Notes under the pieces: generated by a model | The model's input: the letters and a program-made list of their open reading frames with translations, nothing else | Told to the model about the DNA's origin: nothing | Databases searched by the model: none | Shown: piece after piece, positions 21,453 to 33,617 of the stretch | How the letters are laid out: every line of letters starts with the position of its first letter | Position numbering within the stretch: the stretch's first letter is position 1 | Position numbers and translations under genes: made by a program | DNA from: Caldimonas thermodepolymerans | GTDB lineage: Bacteria; Pseudomonadota; Gammaproteobacteria; Burkholderiales; Burkholderiaceae_C | Reading direction: 5' to 3' | Assembly (NCBI RefSeq): GCF_015476235.1 | Contig: NZ_CP064338.1 | Location: forward strand, 2,108,001 to 2,172,000 | Length of the DNA stretch: 64,000 bases

Positions 21453-23223
21453 TCAACGGCCCCTTCCGCCACGCTTGCCGCCCTTGCCGCGGCCACCGCC
21501 CTTGCCACCCTGCGTCTTGCGGTAGAACGCATCGCCGCCGATGTAGCCGACACTGGTCTGCATCGGGTCGGGCTGGCGCGGCGCGCCCCCCTTGCGGGCA
21601 GCCTGGACGAAGCGCTTGTCGTAGGTCTGCTCCAGCGGATCGGGAATGCGCGTGCTGCCGCCGCCGTTGCCGCCCCCCGAGCGGAACCGCTTGTCGAAGG
21701 TCTGTTGCAGCGGATCGGGCCCCGCCGCGGCGCGCGCGTTGCCGCGCCCCTTGCCGCGGCCCTTGCCGCCCTGGCGCTTCTCGCCCTTGGCCGCCTTGCC
21801 GCCTTCGGCGCCGGGCCCGGCCTGCGTGCCGCCGGCCAGGCGACGGATCGCCTGCACGTCGTCCTTGTCCAGCTCGACCCACACGCCGCGCTTGAGCCCG
21901 CGCGGCAGCACCACCGTGCCGTAGCGGATGCGGATCAGGCGGCTGACCGTCAGCCCGACCGCCTCGAACATGCGGCGCACCTCGCGGTTGCGGCCCTCGG
22001 TGATGACCACCCGGTACCAGCGGTTCGCGCCCTCGCCGCCACCGTCCTCGATGGACTTGAAGGCGGCCGGCTGGCCGTCGATCTTCACGCCTTCGAGCAG
22101 CCGGGCGCGCGATTCGTCGTCGAGCACCCCCAGCACGCGCACCGCGTACTCGCGCTCGACGCCGAACCGCGGGTGCATCAGCTGGTTGGCCAGCTCGCCC
22201 GAGTTGGTGAACAGCAGCAGGCCCTCGGTGTTGAGGTCCAGGCGCCCGACCGACTGCCACTTGCCCTGCGACAGCTTGGGCAGGCGGCGGAACACCGTCG
22301 GCCGGTTCTGCGGGTCGTCGTGCGTGACGACCTCGCCCGCGGGCTTGTGGTAGGCCAGCACGCGCGGCGGCGGCGGCGCGATGCGCACCTTGATCGGCTT
22401 GCCGTTGACGCGCACCTGGTCGCCGTAGGAGATGCGCTGCCCGATGTGGGCCGGCTCGCCGTTGACCGAAATGCGGCCCTCGAGGATCAGCTGCTCCATG
22501 TCGCGGCGCGAGCCGATGCCGGCCTGCGCCAGCACCTTGTGCAGCTTGGGCGCATCCGGCTCGGGCTGCAGCACCCGCTTGGGCGGCGGGGCCTCGGCCA
22601 CGTCAGCCTCGTCCTCGACATCGAAGTGACCGGCCAGCACGTCGGCAAAGCGCTCCTGCGCCAGCTGCGCCGCACCGCCCTTGCCCCCCTTGTGGCGGGA
22701 CGGCTGCGGCGCGTTGCCATGGCCGCGCGCGGTGTCCTCGCCCCCGGCAGCAGCCTCACCCTGGGCCTGAGCCTGCGCACGCTCGCCGCCGCGACGGCCG
22801 CGGCGGTCGCGCCGGCGGCGCGAGCCGCCTTCGCGCGGTGCAGCCGCTTCGCCTTCGGGCGATGCCTGCACGGCGGAGGCCGCTTCGTCGGAACCGGCCT
22901 CGCCGGCAGGCGCAGCCGCTTGCGCCGCAGCAGTCGTCGCCTCTGCAGCCGGCACGGCGTCCTGCGCGGCCCCGGCCGACGCCGCGGCCGGCGCCGCGTC
23001 CGCCTCCTGCGCCGCGGCAGCCGCCTTGCGGCGGCGCGTGGTCTTCTTGGCAGCAGGCGGCGTTTCCGTGGACGGGGCCTCGTCGCCGCCCGGCGCGGCG
23101 TCCGTCACCGGCTCGGCCTTGGGCTTGCGCGGGCTGCTGCGGCGCTTGGGCTTGGCCTCGGCGACGCTCTCGGCGGCGTCGGCGGCGCTGTCCGGTGCGG
23201 GCATCGGAGGCAGTTCTTGCGAA

Positions 23224-23234
<11 letters not shown>
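21453..23234 (-). CDS. rluB: 23S rRNA pseudouridine synthase, RluB type, with long low-complexity ends
   Basis: RluB makes pseudouridine 2605 in 23S rRNA. The 593-residue protein is about twice the E. coli length. Residues 1-228 are Ala/Glu/Pro-rich with Lys/Arg clusters. An S4 RNA-binding domain starts near 229 ([18 protein letters not shown]) and the catalytic domain contains [17 protein letters not shown] with the nucleophilic Asp. The C-terminal 150 residues are Gly/Lys/Arg-rich and repeat [11 protein letters not shown] and [11 protein letters not shown], then a related [11 protein letters not shown]. RluB is favoured over RluE/RsuA by the S4 domain and tail. The start overlaps the scpB stop by 11 bases. 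Confidence 0.92.
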
Positions 23235-24288
<1,054 letters not shown>

Positions 24289-24572
24289 GGATCGTCGTTT
24301 GTCGTCCTCAACCGGGTGGGGCGGCCGGCGCGCCTTGCGCAGAAGGTTGCAGCGGGCGGCCAACGTGCCGGACGCTGGTCAAGCAGGGTCTGCGATGCGT
24401 GCCTGGGGTCCGCCGCAGCGCGCCAAGTGCCCTGGCGGCTGCCCTGGCCTTGCAAGGTCTGCCGGGTCTGGAATCCGGGTGCCTGCGGGCTGGCGGTGAA
24501 TGAATACCTCGCCCGCATTGTATCCAAGCCGGCTGACAGGCCCGAAACTTCCTGCGATCTGTGTCTCCTGCG

Positions 24573-25559
24573 TCACACCCGTGCTCCGGCGACGGCATCC
24601 CAGGCGCGCGCGAAATCGTCCGGCGGCGCCGCCTCGAACGACAGCGCTGCGCCACCCACGGGGTGGGCCAGCCCCAGTCGCCAGGCATGCAGGGCCTGCC
24701 GCGTCAGCCCGAGCAGGGGCCTGCCGCCGTACAGCGCGTCGCCCACCAGCGGATGGCCGCGGTGCGCCAGGTGCACGCGGATCTGGTGCGTGCGCCCGGT
24801 GTGCAGCCGGCATGCGACGGCCGTGACGCCGTCCCGCACGGCCTGCACCGTCACGTCGGTGCGGGCCGGCTTGCCGCCGGCGACCACCGCCATGCGCACG
24901 CGCGACTGCGGGTCGCGGCCGATCGGCGCGTCGATGCTCGCCAGCGCTGCCGGATCACGGATCTCGCCGTGCACCAGCGCAAGGTACTCGCGTCGCACCT
25001 CGCGCGCCGCGATCGCGCGCACCAGGGCCGTCACCGCCTCGAGCGTCTTGCCGACCACCATCAGCCCGCTGGTGTCCTTGTCGAGCCGGTGCACGATGCC
25101 GGCACGCGGCAGTGCGGCCGCGCCGGGATGGTGGGCCAGCAGCCCGTTGAGCAGCGTGCCGGACCAGTTGCCCGCGGCCGGGTGCACGACCAGCCCCGCC
25201 GGCTTGTGCAGCACGATGAGGTGCTCGTCCTCGTGGCGGATGTCCAGCGGGACCGGTTCGGGGCGGAAGGCCTGGCTCTCGGCGGTGGGGCGCAGCTCCA
25301 CGACCACCTGCTGGCCGGCCTGCACCTTGCGGCTGGCCACCGTCACGACGCGCCCGTCGACCTGCACGCAGCCGTCGTCGATCAGGCGCTGCAGGTGACT
25401 GCGCGAGAACTCGCCGGCGATGTCCACCAGCAGCTTGTCCAGGCGCAGGCCATGCTGGGCGATGCCGACCTGGGCCGCGCGCCGCTCCACCTCCTGGGGT
25501 TCGTCGTCCGCCTCGGTTTCAAGGCCCTGCGGCGCACCGGGGCGTCGTGGGGGAAGCAT
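24573..25559 (-). CDS. rluD: 23S rRNA pseudouridine 1911/1915/1917 synthase RluD
   Basis: RluD makes three pseudouridines in helix 69 of 23S rRNA. The 328-residue protein has an S4 domain at about 38-85 (LRLDKLLVDIAGEFSRS), the catalytic motif GIVHRLDKDTSGLMVV with Asp 160, and the RTHQIRVHLAHRGHPLVGD segment. It is divergent from bamD across an 86-base gap, the standard arrangement. The 284-base stretch from its stop side to scpB (24289-24572) shows no gene; part of it is an upstream region for scpB. Confidence 0.96.
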   Translation of the reverse strand: MLPPRRPGAPQGLETEADDEPQEVERRAAQVGIAQHGLRLDKLLVDIAGEFSRSHLQRLIDDGCVQVDGRVVTVASRKVQAGQQVVVELRPTAESQAFRPEPVPLDIRHEDEHLIVLHKPAGLVVHPAAGNWSGTLLNGLLAHHPGAAALPRAGIVHRLDKDTSGLMVVGKTLEAVTALVRAIAAREVRREYLALVHGEIRDPAALASIDAPIGRDPQSRVRMAVVAGGKPARTDVTVQAVRDGVTAVACRLHTGRTHQIRVHLAHRGHPLVGDALYGGRPLLGLTRQALHAWRLGLAHPVGGAALSFEAAPPDDFARAWDAVAGARV

Positions 25560-25566
25560 ATAGAAT
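25559..25566 (+). promoter_or_regulatory. Possible -10 region of bamD
   Basis: TATAGAAT at 25559-25566 abuts the rluD start codon and lies 79 bases before bamD. It resembles the TAGAAT elements before the tRNA genes here. A matching -35 would fall inside rluD and is not obvious. Confidence 0.35.
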
Positions 25567-25645
25567 TCCCGATCCTTCTTTGACGGCGGCCGCTGGTGCC
25601 GCCCATGCGTGTCTTATGGTTGCTGTGCCGGGTGAGGTGAAGCGT

Positions 25646-26449
25646 ATGTCCCGCTTGTCGGTGTCCGCGTGGGGCGCTGCGATCGCGCTGGCCATGCTGG
25701 CGGGTTGTTCGTCGACGCCGAAGGACGAGACCGCCGGCATGTCGAACGAGAAATTGTATTCAGAGGCCCGGGACGAGGCCGCGGCCGGCAACTACGAGCG
25801 TGCCATCAAGTTCTACGAACGCCTCGAAGGGCGCGCGGCCGGCACCCTGCTGTCGCAGCAGGCGCAGCTGGAGCTGGCCTACGCCTACTACCGCACCGGC
25901 GAACGCGCGCAGGCGCTGGCCACGCTCGACCGCTTCATCAAGCTGCACCCGAGCAGCCCGGCGCTGGACTATGCGCTGTACCTGCGCGGGCTGGTGAACT
26001 TCAACGACAACCTCGGCCTGTTCGGCAGCCTGTCGCGCCAGGACCTGTCCGAGCGCGACCAGCAGGCGGCCAAGGAAGCATTCCAGTCGTTCAAGCAGCT
26101 GGTCGAGCAGTTCCCGTCGTCGACCTATGCGCCCGACGCGAAGCTGCGGATGAACTACATCGTCAATTCGCTGGCGGCCTACGAGGTGCATGTGGCACGC
26201 TACTACTTCCGGCGTGGCGCCTACCTCGCCGCCGCGAACCGCGCGCAGGCCGCGATCCAGGGCTACCAGGAGTCGCCGGCGATCGAGGAAGCGCTGTACA
26301 TCCTCGCGCGCAGCTACGACCGGCTGGGCCTCGAGCAGCTGCGCGACGACGCGGAGCGCGTGCTCAAGACCAGCTTCCCGGACAGCCCCTACCTCACGCA
26401 GGGCCTGCAGGCCCGGGAACAGGACAAGCCCTGGTGGCAGCTCTGGTGA
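25646..26449 (+). CDS. bamD: Outer-membrane protein assembly lipoprotein BamD
   Basis: BamD is the essential TPR lipoprotein of the BAM complex. The 267-residue protein has a lipoprotein signal ending in LAMLAGC (Cys 21), a short linker, then five TPR-like repeats (NEKLYSEARDEAAAGNYERA, QLELAYAYYRTGERAQAL, DPKLRMNYIVN-like and later units). GAGGTGA a few bases before ATG 25646 supports this start; ATG 25616 is also in frame but would precede the signal peptide awkwardly. It converges on the helicase gene, with 18 bases between the stops. Confidence 0.97.
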   Translation: MSRLSVSAWGAAIALAMLAGCSSTPKDETAGMSNEKLYSEARDEAAAGNYERAIKFYERLEGRAAGTLLSQQAQLELAYAYYRTGERAQALATLDRFIKLHPSSPALDYALYLRGLVNFNDNLGLFGSLSRQDLSERDQQAAKEAFQSFKQLVEQFPSSTYAPDAKLRMNYIVNSLAAYEVHVARYYFRRGAYLAAANRAQAAIQGYQESPAIEEALYILARSYDRLGLEQLRDDAERVLKTSFPDSPYLTQGLQAREQDKPWWQLW

Positions 26450-26467
26450 GGTCCTGAACGCCGGCGC

Positions 26468-28531
26468 TCAGGTGCCGGCGCCCTCCTCGCGCAGCTGGCG
26501 CAACCACGACAGCGCCTCCTCTTCCGTCGCGACCCGCCGCATCGGCGGCAGCGCCGCGAGCAGCCGCCGGCCATAGCCCATGACGGCCATGCGCGGGTCG
26601 CACACCACCAGCAGGCCGCGGTCGCTCTCGGTGCGGATCAGCCGCCCGGCGCCCTGCTTCAGCGCCACCGCGGCCTCGGCGACGAAATACTCGTTGAACG
26701 CATTGCGGCCCTCGCTCTCGAGCCGCCTGACGCGCGCCTCCACCAGCGGGTCGTTGGGCGGCGGGAACGGCAGCTTGTCGATCACGACGCACTGCAAGGC
26801 CTCGCCGGGCACGTCGATGCCTTCCCAGAAGGTCTGCGAGCCGACCAGCACCGCGCCCTGCCCCGCCGCCGGCAGCGACGCGGGCCCCGGCCATCCCGAG
26901 GTGGCCAGCGACACCGCCGCGCCGTGCCGCTCGAGGAAGCGCTGCATCAGCTGGCGCTTGGGTGCCGCGCCCTGCACCAGCACCTCGATCGGCAGGCCCT
27001 CGGCCTCGAAGCGCTCCCGCAGTGCCTCGCCGATCTGCTGCAGCGCGCGCAAGGTGGTGGTCAGCACGAAGGTGCGCCCGCCCGCAGCCGCCGCCAGCTT
27101 CGCCGCCAGCGCCGCGACCGCGCCCGGATGGGCACTCTCGTTGGGCTTGGGGAACTGGCGCGGCACGTACACCCGCGCATGCGCCGGATAGTCGAACGGG
27201 CTGCCCACGCGCAGCGTCTGCGCATCGTCCAGCCCGGCCGGTTCGGTGAACCAGGACAGCCGCTCGTCGTCGCCCAGCGTGGCGGAGGTGAAGATCCAGG
27301 CCTTGGGCGAAGCCTCGAGCTGCTCGCGCATCGCGGCGCGGATGTCCAGCGGCGACTCCACCAGCCGCGCCTGCTGCGCGCTGATGTCGATCCAGCGCAC
27401 GACGCCGGGGTCGCCCTCCTTCAGGAACAGCCGGGTGCGCGAGGCCAGCTCGGCCGCGCGCTCCTGCAGGCGCGGGAAGTCGGGCGCCACCTCGGCCACC
27501 GCCTCCAGCGCCTCGGCCGCGGTGCGCAGCTGCTCGTTGAGCGCACACAGGGCCTGCACGAACTCGGCCCGCCCGGCGCGATCCTGCCAGCGCAGCTTCA
27601 GCGTGCCGCGCACGTCGCGCAGCGGCCCGGCCGCCGCCAGGCGCAGGTCGCGCGCCGCCTTCTCGCAGGCCGCGGCCAGCTCCGACCACGAGCGCAGCCC
27701 GCGCGCATGCTGCAGCCCGGCGGCCAGCATGTCGCGCCCGAAGTCGATCACCTGCGCGGTGCCGAGCGTGGTGCCGAGGAACGAGACGCCCGCCTCGGTG
27801 AGCTGGTGTGCCTCGTCGAAGATCACCACGTCGACGCTGGGCAGCAGTTCGGCCATGCCGGTCTCGCGCAGCGCGAGGTCGGCGAAGAACAGGTGATGGT
27901 TGACCACCACCACGTCGGCCGCGAGCGCCTCGCGCCGCGCCTTCATCACGTGGCAGCTGCGGTAGCTCGGGCAGTCCGAGCCCAGGCAGTTGTCGCGCGA
28001 GGACGTGACCAGCGGGATCACCGGGGAGCGGTCGTCCAGGCCCTCGAGCTCGGCGAGGTCACCGCTGCGGGTGGACTGGGCCCATTCCTCGATGCGCGCC
28101 AGCGCACGCACCGCAAAGCGGTCGGGCAGCGTGGCGGACTGGCGCGCCTGCTGCAGGCGGTGCAGGCACAGGTAGCTGCCGCGGCCCTTGAGCAGCGCCA
28201 GCTGCACCGGCATCTGCAGCGCGTCGCGCACGTGCGGCAGGTCGCGCAGGAACAGCTGGTCCTGCAGGCTCTTGGTCGCGGTGCTGACCAGCACGCGCCC
28301 GTCGGCCAGCAGTGCGGGCACCAGGTAGGCGTAGGTCTTGCCGACGCCGGTGCCGGCCTCGGCGACGATGGGGCGGCGTGCTTCCACCGCGCGGGCGATC
28401 GCGCAGGCCAGCTCGGTCTGCGCGGCGCGCTCGCGGTAGTGCGGGTCGGCCTGGGCCAGGGCGCCATCGGCCGAAAAGGCATCGAGCACCGCCTGCACCA
28501 GCGGGCCGTCGTCGGGGTGCCGGTCCGTCAT
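26468..28531 (-). CDS. DinG/YoaA-type iron-sulfur DEAH-box DNA helicase
   Basis: An ATP-dependent helicase of the XPD/DinG superfamily, probably acting on damaged DNA or R-loops. The 687-residue protein has Walker A EAGTGVGKT at about 58-66, cysteines of the Fe-S cluster in CLGSDCPSYRSC plus the earlier SYLCLH, the DEAH box in VVIFDEAHQL, and motif VI near QGAGRLIRTESDRG. Start ATG 28531 overlaps the DUF465 stop as ATGA. Family members include DinG and YoaA; the order of domains and lack of an exonuclease domain fit YoaA more closely, but I do not assign a symbol. Confidence 0.92.
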   Translation of the reverse strand: MTDRHPDDGPLVQAVLDAFSADGALAQADPHYRERAAQTELACAIARAVEARRPIVAEAGTGVGKTYAYLVPALLADGRVLVSTATKSLQDQLFLRDLPHVRDALQMPVQLALLKGRGSYLCLHRLQQARQSATLPDRFAVRALARIEEWAQSTRSGDLAELEGLDDRSPVIPLVTSSRDNCLGSDCPSYRSCHVMKARREALAADVVVVNHHLFFADLALRETGMAELLPSVDVVIFDEAHQLTEAGVSFLGTTLGTAQVIDFGRDMLAAGLQHARGLRSWSELAAACEKAARDLRLAAAGPLRDVRGTLKLRWQDRAGRAEFVQALCALNEQLRTAAEALEAVAEVAPDFPRLQERAAELASRTRLFLKEGDPGVVRWIDISAQQARLVESPLDIRAAMREQLEASPKAWIFTSATLGDDERLSWFTEPAGLDDAQTLRVGSPFDYPAHARVYVPRQFPKPNESAHPGAVAALAAKLAAAAGGRTFVLTTTLRALQQIGEALRERFEAEGLPIEVLVQGAAPKRQLMQRFLERHGAAVSLATSGWPGPASLPAAGQGAVLVGSQTFWEGIDVPGEALQCVVIDKLPFPPPNDPLVEARVRRLESEGRNAFNEYFVAEAAVALKQGAGRLIRTESDRGLLVVCDPRMAVMGYGRRLLAALPPMRRVATEEEALSWLRQLREEGAGT

Positions 28532-28731
28532 GCCGGCTCTTGGGGTTCCAGCAGGGCCTCCAGTCGCGCGATCTGGTCGCGCAGCAGCAGGCGCCGTTTC
28601 TTCAGGCGGCGCAACGCGAGTTCGTCCAGGGGGCGATGGACTTCGGCCCGGTCGATCAGGCTGTCCAGATCGGCATGCTCCATGCGCAGCTCGATCAGCC
28701 GTCGCTGCGGGGAGTGCAGGTTGTCGTCCAT
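28528..28731 (-). CDS. DUF465 (YdcH-like) small coiled-coil protein
   Basis: A 67-residue, almost wholly helical and charged protein. The pattern LHSPQRRLIELRMEHADLD, with LKKRRLLLRDQIARLEALL at the C terminus, matches the DUF465/YdcH family, which has no settled function. ATG 28731 gives the usual family length. It is translationally coupled to the helicase downstream and divergent from the PP2C phosphatase gene. Confidence 0.85.
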   Translation of the reverse strand: MDDNLHSPQRRLIELRMEHADLDSLIDRAEVHRPLDELALRRLKKRRLLLRDQIARLEALLEPQEPA

Positions 28732-28837
28732 GGCATGCCGGTCGGAAGGCCGGTCCGCGCGGACCCAGGCGGGAATCCGTGGGGGCGGGAATCGGGTGCG
28801 GTGCATTATAGTTTTGGTCAGTTTTCATCTGCTGACC

Positions 28838-29617
28838 ATGAGCTCACCCACCAAGGCATCCAAAGGCTACCGCCTCGCGGCAGCGACCGCCATCCACCGC
28901 GGCGATCGCATGTACCAGCAAGACCAGGTGGAGGTGCTGGCGCACCCCCGGGTCTCCGGCTGCCTGATGGCGGTGGTCGCCGACGGCATGGGCGGCAAGA
29001 GCGGCGGACGCAAGGCCTCCGACCAGGTCATCCTCACCGCCCGCCAGCTGTTCGACCGCTACTCCCCGGCGGTCGACGACCCGACCGAGACGCTCAAGCA
29101 GCTGGTGCTGGAATCGCACCTGATGATCAAGCTGACCGCCATCACTGCCGAGGAAGAGCCTCACAGCACGGTGGCCGCCTTCCTGATCAACCCCAACCGG
29201 GAATGCCACATCATCCATGCCGGCGATTCCCGCGTGTACCACTTCCGCGGCCCGGAGATGGTCAGCCGCACCAAGGACCACTCCTACGTGCAGCGCCTGG
29301 TCGACGAGGGCCAGATCACCGAGGACGAGGCCAACGTCCACCCGCAGTCCAACCTCCTGACCGGCTGCCTGGGCACCTTCCAGGACCCGCCCCTGACGCT
29401 GGCGCACATCGACCGGCTGGAGATCGGCGACACCGTGATGGCGTGCACCGACGGGTTGTGGCACTACTTCAGCCCGCGCGAGCTGGGCGCCATCGTCAAC
29501 ACGCTGCCGCCGCGCGATGCCAGCGAGATGCTGGTCACCAAGGCACGCCAGCGTGCCCGCGGCAGCGGCGACAACCTGTCGCTGGCGATCGTGCGCGTCG
29601 AGCTGCTGAGCAGCTGA
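28838..29617 (+). CDS. PP2C-family serine/threonine phosphatase
   Basis: A 259-residue metal-dependent protein phosphatase. The signature residues are visible: QQD near 27-29, VADGMGGKSGG at 47-57, AGDSRVYHFRG, SRTKDHSYVQRLV, CTDGLWHYF and SGDNLSLAIVRV, covering the aspartates that bind two or three metals. It is a single-domain cytosolic enzyme with no membrane segment. No partner kinase is nearby, so the substrate is unknown. The gene is divergent from DUF465 (106-base gap) and convergent with zapE. Confidence 0.92.
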   Translation: MSSPTKASKGYRLAAATAIHRGDRMYQQDQVEVLAHPRVSGCLMAVVADGMGGKSGGRKASDQVILTARQLFDRYSPAVDDPTETLKQLVLESHLMIKLTAITAEEEPHSTVAAFLINPNRECHIIHAGDSRVYHFRGPEMVSRTKDHSYVQRLVDEGQITEDEANVHPQSNLLTGCLGTFQDPPLTLAHIDRLEIGDTVMACTDGLWHYFSPRELGAIVNTLPPRDASEMLVTKARQRARGSGDNLSLAIVRVELLSS

Positions 29618-29636
29618 GGCGGCGCGCGCCGCTCAG
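29614..29636. terminator. Hairpin spanning both stop codons of convergent genes (tentative)
   Basis: CTGAGGCGGCGC and GCGCCGCTCAG form a near-perfect GC-rich hairpin that contains the TGA of the phosphatase gene and the TGA of zapE. There is no T tract on either strand, so intrinsic termination is uncertain. Confidence 0.35.
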
Positions 29637-30733
29637 GTCAGGCGCGTGTCGACGTCGCGCCTGGCCTCCGACAGGAATTCCTTCGACTGCATCTCGTGCA
29701 GGCGCGAGACCGTGCGCGGGAACTCGTGCGCCAGCGGCCCTTCGGCGTAGAGCTGCTCGGGCGGCACCGCCGCCGACATGATGAGCTTCACGCGACGGTC
29801 GTACAGCACGTCGACCAGCCAGGTGAAGCGGCGCGCCTCGGACGCCAGCTTGGGCGGCATCTGCGGCACGTTGGACAGCAGCAGCGTGTGGAACTGCGCC
29901 GCCAGCTCCAGGTAGTCGTTCTGCGAACGCGGGCTGCCGCACAGGGTCTGGAAATCGAACCACACCACCCCGCCGGCGCGCCGGCGTGCGCGGATCTCGC
30001 GGTGCTCGATGTGCAGCACGTTGTCCTCGTCGCGCACCTCGGCCAGCTGGTCGAAGGCGCGCGCCATCGCTGCGTCGGCCTCGGGACCCAGCGGCGTGTG
30101 GTACAGCTGCACGTGCTCCAGCGTGCGGCGCCGGTAGTCGGTGCCGTTGTCGACGTTGATGACCTCGAGCTTGTCCTTGAGCAGCTCGATCGCCGGCAGG
30201 ATGCGGTCGCGGTGCAGGCCGTTCGGGTACAGGTCGTCCGGATGGAAGTTGGACGTGGTGACGATGCTGACGCGATGGTCGAACAGCGCCTTGAGCAGGC
30301 GGTGCAGGATCATCGCGTCGGTGACGTCGGCGACGTGGAACTCGTCGAAGCAGATCAGCCGGTGGCGGCGCGCGATGCGCTTGCCCAGCTCGTCCAGCGG
30401 GTTGACCGTCCCCTTGAGGTCGGCCAGCTCGCGGTGCACCTCGCGCATGAACTCGTGGAAGTGCAGCCGCGTCTTGCGCTGCAGCGGCACGGCGTTGAAG
30501 AAGCAGTCCATCAGGAAGCTCTTGCCGCGCCCCACCCCGCCGTACATGTAGACGCCGCGCGGCAGCGGCGGATGCCGCAGCAGCTTGGTGATCGGATTCG
30601 AGCGGCGCGCCTTGTAGTCCAGCCACTCGTCGTAGCAGCGCTGCAGGGCCGCCACCCCGCGCAGCTGCGCGGGGTCGCTCTGGTAGCCGCGTTCCTTCAG
30701 CGTCCGTTGGTACAGCTCAGTGACGCTCACCAT
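29633..30733 (-). CDS. zapE: ZapE/AFG1-like cell-division ATPase
   Basis: ZapE is an AAA-type ATPase that joins the Z-ring late in division under stress and is related to mitochondrial AFG1. The 366-residue protein has Walker A GGVGRGKS at about 65-72, Walker B LICFDEFHVAD, and sensor-type TTSNFHPDDLY. Charged, helical ends lack membrane segments. It lies downstream of the 2-oxoglutarate dehydrogenase operon in its usual position, separated from it by a strong terminator. Confidence 0.93.
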   Translation of the reverse strand: MVSVTELYQRTLKERGYQSDPAQLRGVAALQRCYDEWLDYKARRSNPITKLLRHPPLPRGVYMYGGVGRGKSFLMDCFFNAVPLQRKTRLHFHEFMREVHRELADLKGTVNPLDELGKRIARRHRLICFDEFHVADVTDAMILHRLLKALFDHRVSIVTTSNFHPDDLYPNGLHRDRILPAIELLKDKLEVINVDNGTDYRRRTLEHVQLYHTPLGPEADAAMARAFDQLAEVRDEDNVLHIEHREIRARRRAGGVVWFDFQTLCGSPRSQNDYLELAAQFHTLLLSNVPQMPPKLASEARRFTWLVDVLYDRRVKLIMSAAVPPEQLYAEGPLAHEFPRTVSRLHEMQSKEFLSEARRDVDTRLT

Positions 30734-30750
30734 CCCCTCACCGTGTCAGC

Positions 30751-30779
30751 AAAAAAAGGGGCGACGGTGAAGTCGCCCC
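30751..30779 (-). terminator. Rho-independent terminator of the odhA-odhB-lpdA operon
   Basis: Read on the minus strand, the 8-base-pair stem GGGGCGAC/GTCGCCCC around a 6-base loop is followed by TTTTTTT. It lies 28 bases after the lpdA stop and just before zapE, so zapE should have its own promoter or depend on read-through. Confidence 0.92.
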
Positions 30780-30806
30780 GGCGGTCCGTCTGGCCGTCTG
30801 CGCGGC

Positions 30807-32237
<1,431 letters not shown>

Positions 32238-32254
32238 CGTGTGGGGTCCCCGGC

Positions 32255-33508
<1,254 letters not shown>

Positions 33509-33617
33509 GTCTTGTCTTTCGATGATCTGCGCCGCGCAGGATGCCGGCCGCAGCCGGCGGTATGCGCACGGTCATCGCGGCGCGCAGCGCCCGCGATGAC
33601 CGCCGGGTGACGTCAAA

